Source of the DNA: Arthrobacter sp. ISL-5
Lineage (GTDB): Bacteria > Actinomycetota > Actinomycetes > Actinomycetales > Micrococcaceae
DNA length: 64,000 nucleotides
Direction: 5' to 3'
Assembly (NCBI RefSeq): GCF_018613835.1
Contig: NZ_JAGGPM010000024.1
Location: 94,648-158,647, forward strand
Positions 17,097 to 26,021 of this stretch are shown one piece after another. The position numbers were made by a program, and so were the translations under genes. Position 1 is the stretch's first letter. Each line of letters begins with the position of its first letter. The notes under the pieces were generated by a model. That model did not search any database. It saw only the letters and a program-made list of their open reading frames with translations, and was not told where the DNA came from.

Positions 17097-18101
17097 ATGA
17101 CAACGCACAAGCCCATCGGCCCCGTCGACGCAACAAAAGTCCCCCGGTATGCGGGCCTCGGCACCTTCGCCAGGCTTCCCCAAATCGACCGCGTTCCGGA
17201 CTACGACATTGCGATCGTCGGCGTACCGTTCGACGGCGGAACGTCCTACCGCCCCGGCGCCCGTTTCGGTCCTGCCGCAGTCCGCGAAGCCTCCCGGCTG
17301 CTGCGTCCCGGGTACCACCCCGAACTGGACGTTGAACCGGTCTACGAAGCCCAGGTTGTGGATGCCGGCGACATCGCCTGCACGCCTTACGACATCACAC
17401 GGGCAGTCCGCGAAATTGAAGAGCAGGCGCTGCCACTGATCAGTGAGGACAGGAAGCTCATCTCAATCGGCGGCGACCACACCATCGCCCTCCCGATGCT
17501 GCGGGCCTTGAACACGGTCCACGGACCCGTTGCTTTGCTGCACTTCGACGCCCACCTGGACACGTGGGACACCTACTTCGACCAGCCGGTCACCCACGGA
17601 ACCATCTTCCGGCGGGCATTCGAGGAAGGCCTCCTGGTGGAAGACAAGTCCATGCACGTCGGCATCCGCGGGCCGGTCTACGACCGCAATGACTTCCTCC
17701 GCGACCACGAATTCGGCTTCCAGATCATCCGCTGCTCGGACCTGGACGTGATCGGCGTCCCGGCAGCCATCCAACAGGTCAAGGAGCGGCTCGGCGACAG
17801 CCCCGTCTACGTCTCCATCGACATCGACGTCCTGGACCCGGCCTACGCACCGGGCACCGGCACCCCTGAGATGGGCGGGCTCCACTCCCGCGAACTCCTG
17901 GCCCTTCTCCGCGGGCTGAACGGCATCAACATTGTGGGCGCCGACGTCGTCGAGGTCGCTCCGGCCTACGACCACGCAGACATCACCACAGTCGCCGCGG
18001 CCACCCTCGTCTTCGATCTGCTCGCCTTGATGGTGAACCGCAGCAAGGCCGGAACCAACACCGTCCGTGAACTGCAAACAGCCTCCTGGAGCGCATCATG
18101 A
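17097..18101 (+). CDS. Agmatinase-family ureohydrolase
   Basis: A dinuclear-manganese ureohydrolase of 334 aa that releases urea from a guanidino compound. All metal-ligand motifs are intact: GGDHTIALP (residues about 122-130), LLHFDAHLDTWD, and SIDIDVLDPAYAPGTGTPEM with both aspartates. The FDGGTSYRPGARFGPAAVRE signature is typical of the SpeB/guanidinobutyrase branch rather than arginase. The substrate could be agmatine, 4-guanidinobutyrate or another guanidine; the neighbouring aldehyde dehydrogenase favours an agmatine or guanidinobutyrate route (inference). The start at 17097 is the ATG at the beginning of family homology. It is first in an operon and its stop overlaps the NCS1 start (ATGA). 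Confidence 0.9.
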   Translation: MTTHKPIGPVDATKVPRYAGLGTFARLPQIDRVPDYDIAIVGVPFDGGTSYRPGARFGPAAVREASRLLRPGYHPELDVEPVYEAQVVDAGDIACTPYDITRAVREIEEQALPLISEDRKLISIGGDHTIALPMLRALNTVHGPVALLHFDAHLDTWDTYFDQPVTHGTIFRRAFEEGLLVEDKSMHVGIRGPVYDRNDFLRDHEFGFQIIRCSDLDVIGVPAAIQQVKERLGDSPVYVSIDIDVLDPAYAPGTGTPEMGGLHSRELLALLRGLNGINIVGADVVEVAPAYDHADITTVAAATLVFDLLALMVNRSKAGTNTVRELQTASWSAS

Positions 18102-19555
18102 GCACTCGGACCACTCCCGTCGCCGCGGCCGAAGTACCCCGGCTCGAGGACAAGACCATCCAGCCCATCCCCGCGAACGAACGCCACGGGAAAGCCCGGG
18201 ACCTCTTCACCATATGGTTCGGTTCCAACATCATGATCATGACCATCGTGACCGGCGGCCTCGCCACCACGGTATTCGGCCTCCACTTTGTGCCCGCAAT
18301 CGTGGGAATCATCATTGGAAACGTGGTCGGCGGCATCTTCATGGCTCTGCACTCCGCCCAAGGCCCGCAACTGGGCGTGGCGCAGATGATCCAGACCCGC
18401 GGCCAGTTCGGTTCCTACGGGGCGCTGTTGATCGTTGTGATCGTAGTGATCATGTACGTCGGGTTCTTCGCCGCGAACCTGGTCTTCGGCGGCGAAGCCA
18501 TGGCCGCAGTCAACCCGGGCATCAGTGTTGACGCCGGCATCATTATCATCGGCATCGTGAGCGTCACTGCAACGATTTTCGGCTACCGGCTCATTCACGC
18601 CTATGCACGCATTCTGAGCTTCGTGGCCGGCGTGGCGCTGTTGCTGGCCTTCGCCTGGATCCTTTTCGTCCAGGGCCTGCCAGCCAGCTTCCTGGACCAG
18701 GGAGACTTCAACTGGGTTGGGTTCATGGGCACCATCTCCGTATCCGCCCTGTGGCAGCTCGCCTACGCTCCCTACGTTTCGGACTACTCCCGCTACATGC
18801 CCCAAGGCACCGGCTCGGCCCCGGCATTCTGGGCGTCCTACTCAGGCTGCGTTCTGGGGACACTCTTCCCGATGGTCCTGGGCGCCCTGGTGGGTACCCT
18901 TGCAGTGTCCATGAGCAACGATGCCGGCAACGTCGAAATCGTCGGCAGCCTGGGAGCATTCCTCCAGCCCTGGACCCTCATAATCATCGGAATCTTCTGC
19001 CTCGGCGTCGCGGCGTCGAACGCCATGAACCTCTACTGCGGCGTCCTGTGCAGCCTTACCATCGGGCAGACGTTCAAGCCCAACTGGTTGCCCCATGCCA
19101 AGACCCGAAGCATCGCGGCGATCATCCTCTTCACGCTGGCGGTCCTGATCGCGCTGTTCGCACGCGACAATTTCATCCTCTTCTATACGAACTTCCTCTC
19201 CTTCCTCATGTACGTGCTGGTTCCCTGGACCGCCATCAACCTGGTGGACTACTACCTTCTCCGGCACGGCGACTACAGGGTTGAAGACTTCTTCAAGCGC
19301 GACGGCGGCGTGTATGGACGGTTCAACTGGATCGCCATCGGCTCTTACCTAGCCGGCGCCCTGATTCAGGTTCCGTTCTCCGCAACGGCGGTCTACACCG
19401 GCCCGCTGGCCGCGGCGATGGGCGGCGTGGACATCTCCTGGATCGTCGGACTGGTGGTTGTAGCCCCGCTCTACTACTTTGCTGCGCGCGTGTTCCGCAA
19501 GAAGTCGGATGCCGCCCCCTTTCAGACCCCCGAACTCGCAACTGAACTGATTTGA
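18098..19555 (+). CDS. NCS1-family purine/cytosine-type permease
   Basis: A 12-helix nucleobase:cation symporter-1 family importer of 485 aa. The N-terminal cytoplasmic segment (NERHGKARDLFTIWFGSNIM) carries the NCS1 opening motif, followed by GLHFVPAIVGIIIGNVVGGI and AQGPQLGVAQMIQTRGQFG, the characteristic GPxxGxPQxxxxRxxFG-like stretch. It is translationally coupled to the ureohydrolase gene, so it most likely imports that enzyme's substrate or a related nitrogen compound. NCS1 proteins transport nucleobases, hydantoins, allantoin or thiamine, so a guanidino or ureido substrate is plausible but unproven. Confidence 0.9.
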   Translation: MSTRTTPVAAAEVPRLEDKTIQPIPANERHGKARDLFTIWFGSNIMIMTIVTGGLATTVFGLHFVPAIVGIIIGNVVGGIFMALHSAQGPQLGVAQMIQTRGQFGSYGALLIVVIVVIMYVGFFAANLVFGGEAMAAVNPGISVDAGIIIIGIVSVTATIFGYRLIHAYARILSFVAGVALLLAFAWILFVQGLPASFLDQGDFNWVGFMGTISVSALWQLAYAPYVSDYSRYMPQGTGSAPAFWASYSGCVLGTLFPMVLGALVGTLAVSMSNDAGNVEIVGSLGAFLQPWTLIIIGIFCLGVAASNAMNLYCGVLCSLTIGQTFKPNWLPHAKTRSIAAIILFTLAVLIALFARDNFILFYTNFLSFLMYVLVPWTAINLVDYYLLRHGDYRVEDFFKRDGGVYGRFNWIAIGSYLAGALIQVPFSATAVYTGPLAAAMGGVDISWIVGLVVVAPLYYFAARVFRKKSDAAPFQTPELATELI

Positions 19556-19561
19556 CGCACC

Positions 19562-19578
19562 GCGGGCCAACGGCCCGC
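19562..19578 (+). other. Intercistronic hairpin
   Basis: GCGGGCC-AAC-GGCCCGC forms a perfect 7-bp stem six bases after the permease stop, inside the operon and before the aldehyde dehydrogenase gene. It could attenuate downstream expression or stabilise the upstream mRNA. There is no U tract, so full termination is unlikely. Confidence 0.4.
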
Positions 19579-19658
19579 ACCCCACCACGGGCCATCCGCC
19601 CGCGCCCCACATTCACTCCCGACGCCGCGACCGGCGAAGAAAGCAAAGGCGAAACATC

Positions 19659-21188
19659 ATGACACTCACCAACACCGAACAGTTCTCTGTCCGACGCTCC
19701 CGCGCAGACCATAGCGCCGACGATCACAGCCTCGCAGGCGTGCTGCCTCTCCCTCTGCCTCCCGGCGGGCACTTCATTGGAGGCTCGTTTGTTCCGGGTT
19801 CGTCCACCCAGCTCATCGACGTCGTCGATCCCACCACTGAGCAGGTCATCGCGTCCGTCCAGGCCGGCACAGCGGCAGATGTTGATTCCGCTGTTGACGC
19901 CGCGGTGGCGGCCCAGAAGTCCTGGGGCGTCACCACCCCGAAGGAACGCTCCGAGGTGCTGAACCTGATCGCCAACATCATCGAAGCCAACCGGGAAGCC
20001 TTTGAAATCATCGAGTCAGCCAACACCGGTAAACCGCGAACCGTCGCGGAGGACGACGTCTCAAGCACCATTGACACTTTCCGCTTCATGGCCGGCGCTT
20101 CCCGCACGCTGACCTCCATGGCCGGTGGTGATTACGCAAGCGGGCACACTTCGGTCATCCTCAGGGAACCCGTGGGCGTCGTCGGCGTCATCACCCCGTG
20201 GAACTACCCGCTGCTGATGGCCGCCTGGAAGATCGCGCCCATCCTGGCTGCAGGCAACAGCATCGTCCTGAAGCCTTCCGAGCAGACGCCGCTGTCCACG
20301 CTCAAGCTCGCAGAACTCGTGGCCGGCCGCATTCCCGATGGGATTCTCAACGTCGTGACGGGACAAGGCCGAACCGTCGGGCAGCGGCTCGCCGACCATC
20401 CTGACATTGCCCTCGTCGCCCTGACAGGGAGCGTCGTCAGCGGACAGGCCGTGGCGGAGACCGCGGCCAAGTCGGTCAAACGCGTCCATCTGGAACTCGG
20501 CGGCAAGGCTCCGGTTGTTGTCTTTCCCGACGCGGACCTCCGGGCGGCCGCCGCCGGGGTGCGGAATGCAGGCTTCTGGAACGCCGGTCAGGACTGTGGC
20601 GCCGCCTGCCGCGTACTCGTGCACGAGTCGGTGGCTGAGGAGTTCACCGAGCATCTGGTGCGCGAAGTCAGCACGTTGGTGGTAGGAGCTCCCGGGGCCG
20701 GCAACGACGTGGAAATCGGTCCCATGATTTCGCACCCGCACTTCGAACGCGTGCAGGAATCCCTGGCCGAGGCCAAAGCCGCTGGCCTGAACGTGGCCAT
20801 CGGTGGTTCGGCCCTGGAAGGCCCCGGCTACTTCATCGAGCCCACAGTAATCAGCCACGTGCCCGCCGGGGCACCCATAGCTACCCAGGAAATCTTTGGT
20901 CCCGTGGTCACGGTCGAGACCTTCAGTTCCACTGAGGAGGCCGTCACCCGGGCAAACGAGAGCCCCTACGGCCTTTCGGCCTCGGTGTGGACCCGGGATT
21001 CGGGCCTCTCCCTGAGCGTTCCGAAGCAGCTCGATTTCGGCACCGTCTGGGTCAATTCGCACCTTGTGTTGGCTTGCGAGGTACCGTGGGGCGGATTCAA
21101 GGGATCCGGCTACGGGCGCGACCTCTCGCTGTACGCCTTGGACGACTACTCCCGCACCAAGCACGTCATGATCAACCACAGCGCATGA
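19659..21188 (+). CDS. Aldehyde dehydrogenase (aminobutyraldehyde/guanidinobutyraldehyde-like)
   Basis: An NAD(P)-dependent aldehyde dehydrogenase of 509 aa. Key motifs in order: the substrate-binding TPWNYPLLMAAWKIAPILAA with catalytic Asn, the cofactor stretch VLKPSEQTPLSTLKLAEL, the general-base region HLELGGKAPVVVFPDADL, the catalytic cysteine in FWNAGQDCGAACRVL, and QEIFGPVVTVETF. The NAGQDC context is typical of PatD/KauB-like 4-aminobutyraldehyde or guanidinobutyraldehyde dehydrogenases. It probably oxidises an amine-derived aldehyde, but no amine oxidase is seen beside it. About 35 extra residues precede the usual N-terminus. It is in the PucR-controlled operon, 28 bp upstream of the FAD oxidase. 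Confidence 0.88.
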   Translation: MTLTNTEQFSVRRSRADHSADDHSLAGVLPLPLPPGGHFIGGSFVPGSSTQLIDVVDPTTEQVIASVQAGTAADVDSAVDAAVAAQKSWGVTTPKERSEVLNLIANIIEANREAFEIIESANTGKPRTVAEDDVSSTIDTFRFMAGASRTLTSMAGGDYASGHTSVILREPVGVVGVITPWNYPLLMAAWKIAPILAAGNSIVLKPSEQTPLSTLKLAELVAGRIPDGILNVVTGQGRTVGQRLADHPDIALVALTGSVVSGQAVAETAAKSVKRVHLELGGKAPVVVFPDADLRAAAAGVRNAGFWNAGQDCGAACRVLVHESVAEEFTEHLVREVSTLVVGAPGAGNDVEIGPMISHPHFERVQESLAEAKAAGLNVAIGGSALEGPGYFIEPTVISHVPAGAPIATQEIFGPVVTVETFSSTEEAVTRANESPYGLSASVWTRDSGLSLSVPKQLDFGTVWVNSHLVLACEVPWGGFKGSGYGRDLSLYALDDYSRTKHVMINHSA

Positions 21189-21216
21189 GCGTTCAGACCA
21201 GCATCGGAGCTCAGCA

Positions 21217-22512
21217 ATGACCACCACGAACCTTCCCAACAACGCGGCGTTGGCGCGCGCCGCAACGCCGTCCGCTCCCTTCGGGACGGACGTAACGTGG
21301 ACCAACTGGGGCGGAAACCAGAGCGCCACGCCGGCTTTCACCGTGCGGCCGCGGACTGAACAGGAAGCGCTCGACGCCGTTCGCTTCGCCATCCGCGAAG
21401 GCCTCCCTGTGCGGGCGGTCGGCTCAGGACATTCGTCCTCCCCGCTGGTCCAGACCGGCGGCGTCCTGATGGACATGTCGGCGCTCTCAGCAATCACCGG
21501 AACTGACAAGGGCCGGCGTCGTGCCAGGGCCCTGGCGGGCACCACCATCAGCGCCTTCGGCGATCCACTGTGGGAGCAGGGGCTGGCACTGGGCAACCAG
21601 GGCGACATCGACAAGCAGCAGATCGCCGGAGCGCTCTCAACCAGCACTCACGGCTCCGGCAAGGACCTGGGCAGCTTTTCGTCAAGCCTTCGCTGGGTCA
21701 AGCTGATCAACGGCTACGGCGAAATCGTCGAAATCGGTGAAGGCCAGCTCCGCGAACTCAGGGCGGCGCAGGTGGCTTTGGGGACGCTGGGAGTTTTCCT
21801 GGAGGTCGAGCTGGCGGTCGAGGACCGCTATTACCTGCAGGAGGAGATTACGTACCCCACCTGGTCAGAGACCGCGGCAACATGGCAGACCGACATCGAT
21901 GCCAACAGGCATTACTCGTTCCTCTGGTGCCCGGAAGACGGTTCATGCGAACTCCTGGACCTTCCCGGAGCACCCGGCCAGAGCATGGCGAACCGCAGTT
22001 ACACCAAGCGTTACAACATCGCCCAGGTCCAGGACGAGCGTGAGATTTCGCGCACGGAGGGCGCCCGGCTGGACCGGTCGTACCGCATCTACCCGGGCGG
22101 ATTCACCACACCGTTCCATGAACTCGAGTACTTCGTTCCCAGCGAGCACGGGCTGGCGGCCGTCGAGGCTGTCCAGGAGCTGATCCGCACCAAGCATTCC
22201 GCCCAGAGGTATCCCGTTGAGGTCCGCTGGGTGAAAGCCGATGAAGGCTACATGTCCCAGTTCCAAGGACGGGACACAACCGTCATTACCCTGACAACCG
22301 AGCCCGGAACTGACTACTGGCCCTTCTTCCGGGATGCTGATGCGCTGCTGCAGGAATTCGAGCCGCGAGCACACTGGGGCAAGATCCACTTCATGACCAG
22401 GAAGCGCCTGGAACGTCTCTACCCGGAACTTGACACCTTCATTCAAATACGCCGGGAGTTCGACCCCCGCGGAATATTCCTTAACGACCACACCCGAGCC
22501 CTTGTAGGCTAA
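21217..22512 (+). CDS. FAD-linked oxidase of the lactone/alditol oxidase family
   Basis: A 431-aa flavoprotein of the VAO/PCMH fold with a C-terminal ALO domain. The FAD-binding region has VRAVGSGHSSSPLVQTGGVL and ALSTSTHGSGKDLGSFSSSL; the C-terminal AHWGKIHFMTRKRLERLYPE is the HWGK signature of D-arabinono-/L-gulono-1,4-lactone and alditol oxidases. It transfers electrons from a sugar acid lactone or polyol to O2 or another acceptor. A VAO oxidase at the end of a ureohydrolase/aldehyde dehydrogenase operon is unexpected, and it may act on an unusual amine-linked or sugar-like substrate. The strong terminator at 22527-22557 ends the operon here. Confidence 0.88.
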   Translation: MTTTNLPNNAALARAATPSAPFGTDVTWTNWGGNQSATPAFTVRPRTEQEALDAVRFAIREGLPVRAVGSGHSSSPLVQTGGVLMDMSALSAITGTDKGRRRARALAGTTISAFGDPLWEQGLALGNQGDIDKQQIAGALSTSTHGSGKDLGSFSSSLRWVKLINGYGEIVEIGEGQLRELRAAQVALGTLGVFLEVELAVEDRYYLQEEITYPTWSETAATWQTDIDANRHYSFLWCPEDGSCELLDLPGAPGQSMANRSYTKRYNIAQVQDEREISRTEGARLDRSYRIYPGGFTTPFHELEYFVPSEHGLAAVEAVQELIRTKHSAQRYPVEVRWVKADEGYMSQFQGRDTTVITLTTEPGTDYWPFFRDADALLQEFEPRAHWGKIHFMTRKRLERLYPELDTFIQIRREFDPRGIFLNDHTRALVG

Positions 22513-22526
22513 ATCAGCAATCCGGT

Positions 22527-22557
22527 GTATGCCCCAGAGCCGTGCTCTGGGGCATAC
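22527..22557 (+). terminator. Strong bidirectional hairpin terminator
   Basis: GTATGCCCCAGAGC and GCTCTGGGGCATAC form a perfect 14-bp stem with a 3-base loop, 14 bp after the stop of the FAD oxidase gene, followed by TTATTGG. It lies between convergent genes and could serve both, as stem symmetry allows. Confidence 0.85.
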
Positions 22558-22648
22558 TTATTGGCCACCGATTTGCAGGCGAACTGTGCACCCGTCGGCC
22601 GGCCGCGCCAGCGGACACCCAAAGGGGCTGAGAGCCGCTACCCCTGGC

Positions 22649-24133
22649 TCACCGCGTCTGGGGAACCTGCGTCCACGGTGCGCCCGGATCGGCCTCTTCG
22701 GCGGCAGCGGCCATGATGGATTCGGCCAGACTCGTGTCGTGGCGAGAGATTAGATAATGCACCGCGGCCGCCACGAGTGCTCCGAGGAACCAAGAGAACG
22801 CCGAGAAGGCGCCAAATACCGGAACCAGGGCGAAGACCACCGCCGGGACGGCCGAGACGACAAACGAGATGACCGCTTTCTGGTTCCAGCCGCCTGTATA
22901 GGTGTAGTACCCCTGTTCCCTGAACAGGTCTCGAACCAGCACCTGCTGCCTGCGGAGCACATAGTAGTCAACCATGATGATCCCGAACAGCGGCCCGAGC
23001 AGCGCCCCGAGCCCGCCGAGGAACAGGTTAATCACGACCGGACTATTGAACAGGTTCCAAGGCGTAATGACGAGGGCGATCATTGCGGCCATCAGGCCAC
23101 CGCGCCTGAAATCAATCCGCGCGGGCCAGACATTCGCGAGGTCGTAAGCCGGCGAGACGAAGTTTGCCACCACATTGATCCCCAGCGTTGCCACAGCGAA
23201 GGTGACAGCGCCAAGCAGAAGCGCCCAAATACTGTCGATCCTCCCAACGATCTCTACCGGGTCGTAGATGTACTCCCCATACACCTTGAACGTTCCGGCG
23301 GTGACAACGACGGAGACCACGGAGAAGGCGATGAAGTTCACCGGCAGCCCCCACAGGTTCGCCGTGCGCACTGCTTTGCGGGAGGGCGCGAACCGGGAAA
23401 AGTCGCAGAAGTTGAGCATCAGGGTGGAGAAGTACGTCACCGTCAGCGCCACGGCGGCGAAGAAGGCGTGTGTGACCCCCCATTCCGCCGTGCCTCCCGG
23501 CAGGTCGAGTGAAATATTCCACCCCGCATTGATCAGGATGTAAACGACCAACAGGCCCATCACCGCCCAGACTGCCGGACCGGCCCAGTCCTGAAACCTC
23601 CGGATCGTCTCCATGCCGTTTCGAAGCAAAAGAAGCTGGAGCGACCACATCAACAGGAAGGCCAGCCAGCCCAGGGTGGATTCGCCCAGGAAATTGTTCT
23701 CGGTCAGGCCTTGCAGTTCGGGCCAGATCTTGAGGGCGATGATGATGACGGCACGGGAGGCCAGCCAAGTCTGGATGCCGTACCAGGCAATCGCGACCAG
23801 GGCACGAAGCAGTGCGGGAAGGTTGGCACCGAACGTTCCAAACGAGATCCTGGCGAGCACGGGGTACGGAACTCCGGTCTTCTGGCCGGCGTATCCGGAG
23901 AAGTTCATCAGGACAAAAACGATCACAATCCCCGCAACCAGGGCAAGGAACACCTGCCAGGCACCAAGGCCCAACGCGAAGAGCCCCGCAGCGAACGTGT
24001 AACCGCCGAGCGAATGTATGTCCGACATCCACATCGCAAACAGTGAATAGAAACCCCATGTGCGATGCTCGGCCGGTGCGAGGTCTTCGTTGTACAGACG
24101 CCGGCTGACCCCCGGCGGAATCGCGTGAGACAC
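22649..24133 (-). CDS. Second NCS1-family nucleobase/ureide-type transporter
   Basis: A 12-helix NCS1 symporter of 494 aa, distinct in sequence from the permease at 18.1 kb. The N-terminus NEDLAPAEHRTWGFYSLFAM is the classic opening motif of the Mhp1/allantoin permease/uracil-type branch, followed by YAGQKTGVPYPVLARISFGT and WYGIQTWLASRAVIIIALKI. The C-terminus has GPLFGIIMVDYYVLRRQQVL. The GTG start at 24131-24133 has GAGGAG five bases upstream. Substrates of this branch include uracil, allantoin and hydantoins. It converges on the PucR-controlled operon and no regulator is adjacent, though joint control is likely. Confidence 0.9.
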   Translation of the reverse strand: MSHAIPPGVSRRLYNEDLAPAEHRTWGFYSLFAMWMSDIHSLGGYTFAAGLFALGLGAWQVFLALVAGIVIVFVLMNFSGYAGQKTGVPYPVLARISFGTFGANLPALLRALVAIAWYGIQTWLASRAVIIIALKIWPELQGLTENNFLGESTLGWLAFLLMWSLQLLLLRNGMETIRRFQDWAGPAVWAVMGLLVVYILINAGWNISLDLPGGTAEWGVTHAFFAAVALTVTYFSTLMLNFCDFSRFAPSRKAVRTANLWGLPVNFIAFSVVSVVVTAGTFKVYGEYIYDPVEIVGRIDSIWALLLGAVTFAVATLGINVVANFVSPAYDLANVWPARIDFRRGGLMAAMIALVITPWNLFNSPVVINLFLGGLGALLGPLFGIIMVDYYVLRRQQVLVRDLFREQGYYTYTGGWNQKAVISFVVSAVPAVVFALVPVFGAFSAFSWFLGALVAAAVHYLISRHDTSLAESIMAAAAEEADPGAPWTQVPQTR

Positions 24134-24364
24134 CTACTCCTCACTTCCCAAATGTCCACACGCTGAACGCAAGATTGAAGCCCGTACCAGCATGGGATCC
24201 GATGGCGCACCCATTGCTGCCAATATACTCAGCTTGGCCATAGGGAAACAGATCCACAATCTCTGGCCGCGTAACCCGGAAACAATGATGAAACTGGCTC
24301 AAGAGCGCGACGCGCGCACCGCCTTACTTTCGTATTGGTTGGGTGCGCCGGTAAATTTGAGGCG

Positions 24365-24838
24365 ATGATTCAGATTGACCACGATGACCCCGCGCGCCGG
24401 GATGTCCACCAACTCCTGAGCGAGCACCTGGCGGACATGTTCGCCACTTCGCCGGCCGAAAGTGTGCACGCGCTGGACCAATCAGCGCTGTCCGGACCGT
24501 CGATCACGTTTTGGACGGCCCGCGAGGAAGGCGAGCTCCTGGGGTGTGGCGCGCTCAAACTCCTCGAATCCGCGCACGGCTCAGCGAAGCACGGCGAAAT
24601 CAAGTCCATGCGCACCACAGCAAGTGCGCGGGGACGCGGCGTCGCCACCCTCATGCTCAGGCACATCCTGGACGAAGCCCGGAGCCGAGACTACGGGCGC
24701 ATCTACCTTGAGACAGGAACCGAGGAGTACTTCGCTCCCGCACGGCGGCTGTACGCCCGCAACGGATTCACCGAGTGCCAGCCTTTTGCCGACTACGCCC
24801 TGGACCCAAACAGCGTTTTCATGGAACTCCGCCTCTAG
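24365..24838 (+). CDS. GNAT-family N-acetyltransferase
   Basis: An acetyl-CoA-dependent N-acyltransferase of 157 aa, a single GNAT domain. The CoA-binding motif A is readable as KSMRTTASARGRGVATLMLR (R/QxxGxG/A as ARGRGVA), followed by IYLETGTEEYFAPARRLYAR and NGFTECQPFADY, the usual YxxxGF region with N replacing the first G context. I chose the ATG at 24365; no ribosome-binding site is obvious. The substrate is unknown. The gene stands alone, convergent with the alcohol-dehydrogenase-like gene. Confidence 0.85.
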   Translation: MIQIDHDDPARRDVHQLLSEHLADMFATSPAESVHALDQSALSGPSITFWTAREEGELLGCGALKLLESAHGSAKHGEIKSMRTTASARGRGVATLMLRHILDEARSRDYGRIYLETGTEEYFAPARRLYARNGFTECQPFADYALDPNSVFMELRL

Positions 24839-24880
24839 CGAAAGACTGACCCGGTCATGATGCGAGGTCAGTGCTGAGGC

Positions 24881-25915
24881 TTAGATGGTGATCACGACTT
24901 TCCCGCGGGCCTTGCCGGCGTCGAAGTAGCGCATCGCGTCGGGAACCCGCTCCAGTGGATAAGTACGATCGATTGCAGGGACAATCGTGCCCTTTTCCAG
25001 GAGGTCGGCGAGGTGTTCGAGGTCCGCTGAACTTTCTGTGCCAATGACCATGGTCAGCCGCTGACGGATGAACGGGGACAGCGCCAGGGCACGGAATTGC
25101 CGGTCCAAACTGCCGGTCCAGGACCCGCCTTCCTCGCCGCCGGTAATGACAGCCGTGCCGGTTGTGGTGAGCGCCCGGCGGAGGCGTGACAGGGTGGGGT
25201 TCCCGGCGATGTCCAGGATCACGTCGTAGTGTTCGGTGCCGTCGGCGAAGTCCTGCCTGGTGTAGTCGATGACGTGCTCGGCGCCGAGGGAGCGTACCAG
25301 GTCCATTTTCATTCCGCTGCAGACGCCGGTGACCACGGCCCCTGCCGCCTTGGAGAGCTGCACTGCGTAGCTGCCGACCCCGCCCGAGGCCCCGAGGATC
25401 AGTACCTTGTGTCCCGGCGCTATTGGGCCGGCGGTTCGGATTGCTTGCAGTGCGGTGCAGCCGGAAACCGGAACTACCGAGGCCTGTTCGAAACTGATGT
25501 TCGCCGGTTTACGGGCGAGTTGGTTTTCGCGGGCCGTGGCGTACTCAGCGAAGGAGCCCTTCCCGACGCCGAAGACTTGGTCCCCGGTGGCGAAGCGGGT
25601 GACTGCCGCTCCCACGGCCGTCACGGTGCCGGCCAAGTCCAGCCCCGGGACAGGGTTTTTGGGGACGCGGACGCCGTAGGCCAGACGCAGCGCGTAGGGC
25701 AAGCCCGTGGTCACATGCCAGGTCCCGCGGTCCAGCCCTGCTGCGTGGACCCGAACCAGCACTTCGTCTTCTGCAATCTTCGGCTTGGGGATCTGCGCCA
25801 TGTGCAGGACATCGGCGGAGCCGTAGGCCTCCTGCACGATGGCCCGCATCGTGACCTCCGCCGCGGTCGAGCCGCTCGAACGAGGACTCTGCTGAGCTTG
25901 CTGACCAGGGGTCAT
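24881..25915 (-). CDS. MDR-family NAD(P)-dependent alcohol dehydrogenase/quinone reductase
   Basis: A medium-chain dehydrogenase/reductase of 344 aa. It has the N-terminal GroES-like domain ([34 protein letters not shown]), no visible catalytic zinc ligands, and the nucleotide-binding motif [20 protein letters not shown]. The latter (GASGGVG) is typical of zinc-independent quinone oxidoreductase-like members. I chose the ATG at 25913-25915 because AAAGGAAC precedes it. It is divergent from a TetR regulator with two operator repeats between them, so expression is probably induced by a reactive or aromatic compound (inference). Confidence 0.87.
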   Translation of the reverse strand: MTPGQQAQQSPRSSGSTAAEVTMRAIVQEAYGSADVLHMAQIPKPKIAEDEVLVRVHAAGLDRGTWHVTTGLPYALRLAYGVRVPKNPVPGLDLAGTVTAVGAAVTRFATGDQVFGVGKGSFAEYATARENQLARKPANISFEQASVVPVSGCTALQAIRTAGPIAPGHKVLILGASGGVGSYAVQLSKAAGAVVTGVCSGMKMDLVRSLGAEHVIDYTRQDFADGTEHYDVILDIAGNPTLSRLRRALTTTGTAVITGGEEGGSWTGSLDRQFRALALSPFIRQRLTMVIGTESSADLEHLADLLEKGTIVPAIDRTYPLERVPDAMRYFDAGKARGKVVITI

Positions 25916-25957
25916 GGCCGTTCCTTTCAAACATTTGTGGTGTGCAGCCCACCGATT

Positions 25958-25996
25958 CGTACGCTGTACTAAGGAGAATATCGTACAATGTACTAA
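25958..25996. promoter_or_regulatory. Tandem TetR-type operators
   Basis: Two direct copies of CGTAC-NNN-TGTACTAA-like sequence, CGTACGCTGTACTAA (25958-25972) and CGTACAATGTACTAA (25982-25996), are spaced 24 bp start to start. Each contains GTAC-N3-GTAC. They sit in the divergent region between the quinone-reductase-like gene and the TetR gene and are the likely binding sites of that regulator. Confidence 0.65.
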
Positions 25997-26021
25997 AGTG
26001 CTACAGCCCAAAGGAGTTTCA

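Noticed and set aside
22610..22690. Sequence with GGGGCTGAGAGCC and later TCTGGGGAACCTGCG, reminiscent of a TPP riboswitch.
   Set aside because: The outer stem and the usual tail are not present, the strand has no gene downstream, and the sequence overlaps the end of the NCS1 gene on the other strand.
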